Under the pieces are notes generated by a model that worked only from the letters and a program-made list of their open reading frames with translations, was not told the DNA's origin and did not search any database. A stretch of 6,114 nucleotides of DNA from Anaerolineae bacterium (lineage in GTDB: Bacteria; Chloroflexota; Anaerolineae; 4572-78; J111), in the NCBI GenBank assembly GCA_020433785.1, contig JAGRCC010000529.1, forward strand, positions 1 through 6,114. The letters are read 5' to 3'. The stretch's first letter is position 1. Each line of letters starts with the position of its first letter. Made by a program: the position numbers and the translations under genes. Positions 5,844-6,114 of this stretch are shown here, one piece after another.

Positions 5844-5847
5844 CCTC
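5844..5847 (-). promoter_or_regulatory. Ribosome binding site in front of ATG 5837
   Basis: Read on the minus strand this is GAGG, 6 nt before the ATG at 5837. It is the only plausible ribosome binding site near the start of the stress-protein gene, but it serves a different frame. Confidence 0.5.
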
Positions 5848-5856
5848 GTAGTAAGT

Positions 5857-5877
5857 GTAATTAGTAATTGGTAATTC
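5857..5877. repeat. Three tandem GTAATTN heptamers
   Basis: GTAATTA, GTAATTG and GTAATTC follow one another without gaps at 5857, 5864 and 5871. They lie just upstream of the ribosome binding site at 5844 and overlap the suggested -10 box on the minus strand. They may be an operator or a simple slippage repeat. Confidence 0.6.
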
Positions 5878-5904
5878 AATAGTGGCTATCTTTAAACCAA
5901 ACAA
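5876..5904 (-). promoter_or_regulatory. Candidate promoter of the stress-protein gene
   Basis: On the minus strand TTGTTT (plus 5899-5904) and TATTGA (plus 5876-5881) are separated by 17 bp, fitting a housekeeping sigma promoter with imperfect boxes. Transcription would start near 5869, about 30 nt before ATG 5837. The surroundings are AT-rich, so chance matches are possible. Confidence 0.35.
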
Positions 5905-5913
5905 TCTAATTAA

Positions 5914-5980
5914 ACCGCAAAGACGCCAAGAACACAAAGATTTCATATAAAAAACTTAGCGAACTTGGCGTCTTCGCGGT
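5914..5980. repeat. 67-bp inverted-repeat element (ACCGCAAAGACGCCAAG type)
   Basis: The left arm 5914-5939 begins ACCGCAAAGACGCCAAG, and the right arm 5955-5980 ends CTTGGCGTCTTCGCGGT. Over 26 bp the arms differ at about five positions; the 15-nt centre is AT-rich. Elements of this ACCGCAAAGACGC form are familiar to me as dispersed intergenic palindromes in several phyla, which I cannot verify here. It lies upstream of the candidate promoter of the stress-protein gene. Confidence 0.85.
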
Positions 5981-6015
5981 GAAACCTACTTCATCGGCTG
6001 CGGGGTAGCCCACTC

Positions 6016-6106
6016 AATGTCATTAAGTTAATGGCCGACATTAGCCCCCCTAACCCCCCAGAGGGGGAATTTGACGTCTTTCTCCCCCCTTGGGGGGTTC
6101 AGGGGC
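6016..6106. repeat. Compound palindromic repeat at the right edge
   Basis: A small nested palindrome comes first: AATGTC (6016-6021) pairs with GACATT (6037-6042), and CATTAA pairs with TTAATG inside. It is followed by a larger inverted repeat: a left arm at 6044-6069 (GCCCCCCTAACCCCCCAG then a GGGGG run) and a right arm at about 6082-6106 (a CCCCCC run, then TTGGGGGGTTCAGGGGC). The arms pair well apart from a 2-nt length difference. The element may continue past the window. No coding potential is seen. Confidence 0.75.
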
Positions 6107-6114
6107 GGACAGGT

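Noticed and set aside
5359..5946. 195-codon minus-strand frame overlapping the 5' part of the stress-protein gene
   Set aside because: Its frame is offset from a domain-rich gene, and the product is Trp/Cys/Arg-rich noise; it also begins inside the inverted repeat at 5914.

Overview
The window looks like a piece of a GC-rich bacterial chromosome, most likely from Chloroflexota (Anaerolineae or a related class). That placement is an inference from the gene style (a ParB-like domain fused to two universal stress domains), strong AGGAGG-type ribosome binding sites and abundant palindromic intergenic repeats. No rRNA or other marker gene is present to confirm it.

Four protein genes are well supported. 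On the plus strand, kbl (287-1483) and tdh (2100-3125) encode the two-step threonine-to-glycine route: Tdh oxidises L-threonine to 2-amino-3-ketobutyrate with NAD+, and Kbl cleaves that with CoA into glycine and acetyl-CoA. They have the same order as the E. coli kbl-tdh operon, but a 616-bp repeat-filled spacer separates them. On the minus strand, converging on tdh, lie a small MNT-type nucleotidyltransferase (3455-3775) and a 579-residue ParB-like/universal stress fusion (4046-5785).

The non-coding DNA is unusually structured. Before kbl is a 125-nt tract without a single G on the plus strand, with a 10-mer at exact 20-bp spacing. After kbl is an array of five exact-length 41-bp units plus a decayed sixth, each carrying a 16-bp palindrome. 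Two copies of a two-hairpin module follow, the second ending near a T7 run, then a perfect 26-bp palindrome 16 nt before the tdh ribosome binding site. A third copy of the module follows tdh, and a 95-bp inverted-repeat element sits between tdh and the nucleotidyltransferase. Two further inverted-repeat elements occupy the right end upstream of the stress-protein gene.

The most notable protein observation is that Tdh keeps its catalytic-zinc and NAD residues but has lost all four cysteines that hold the structural zinc in E. coli Tdh (positions 93, 96, 99 and 107 are Glu, Ser, Ser and Asp). The most notable DNA observation is the set of related hairpins around tdh. I found no convincing new defence system, CRISPR array, tRNA or rRNA.
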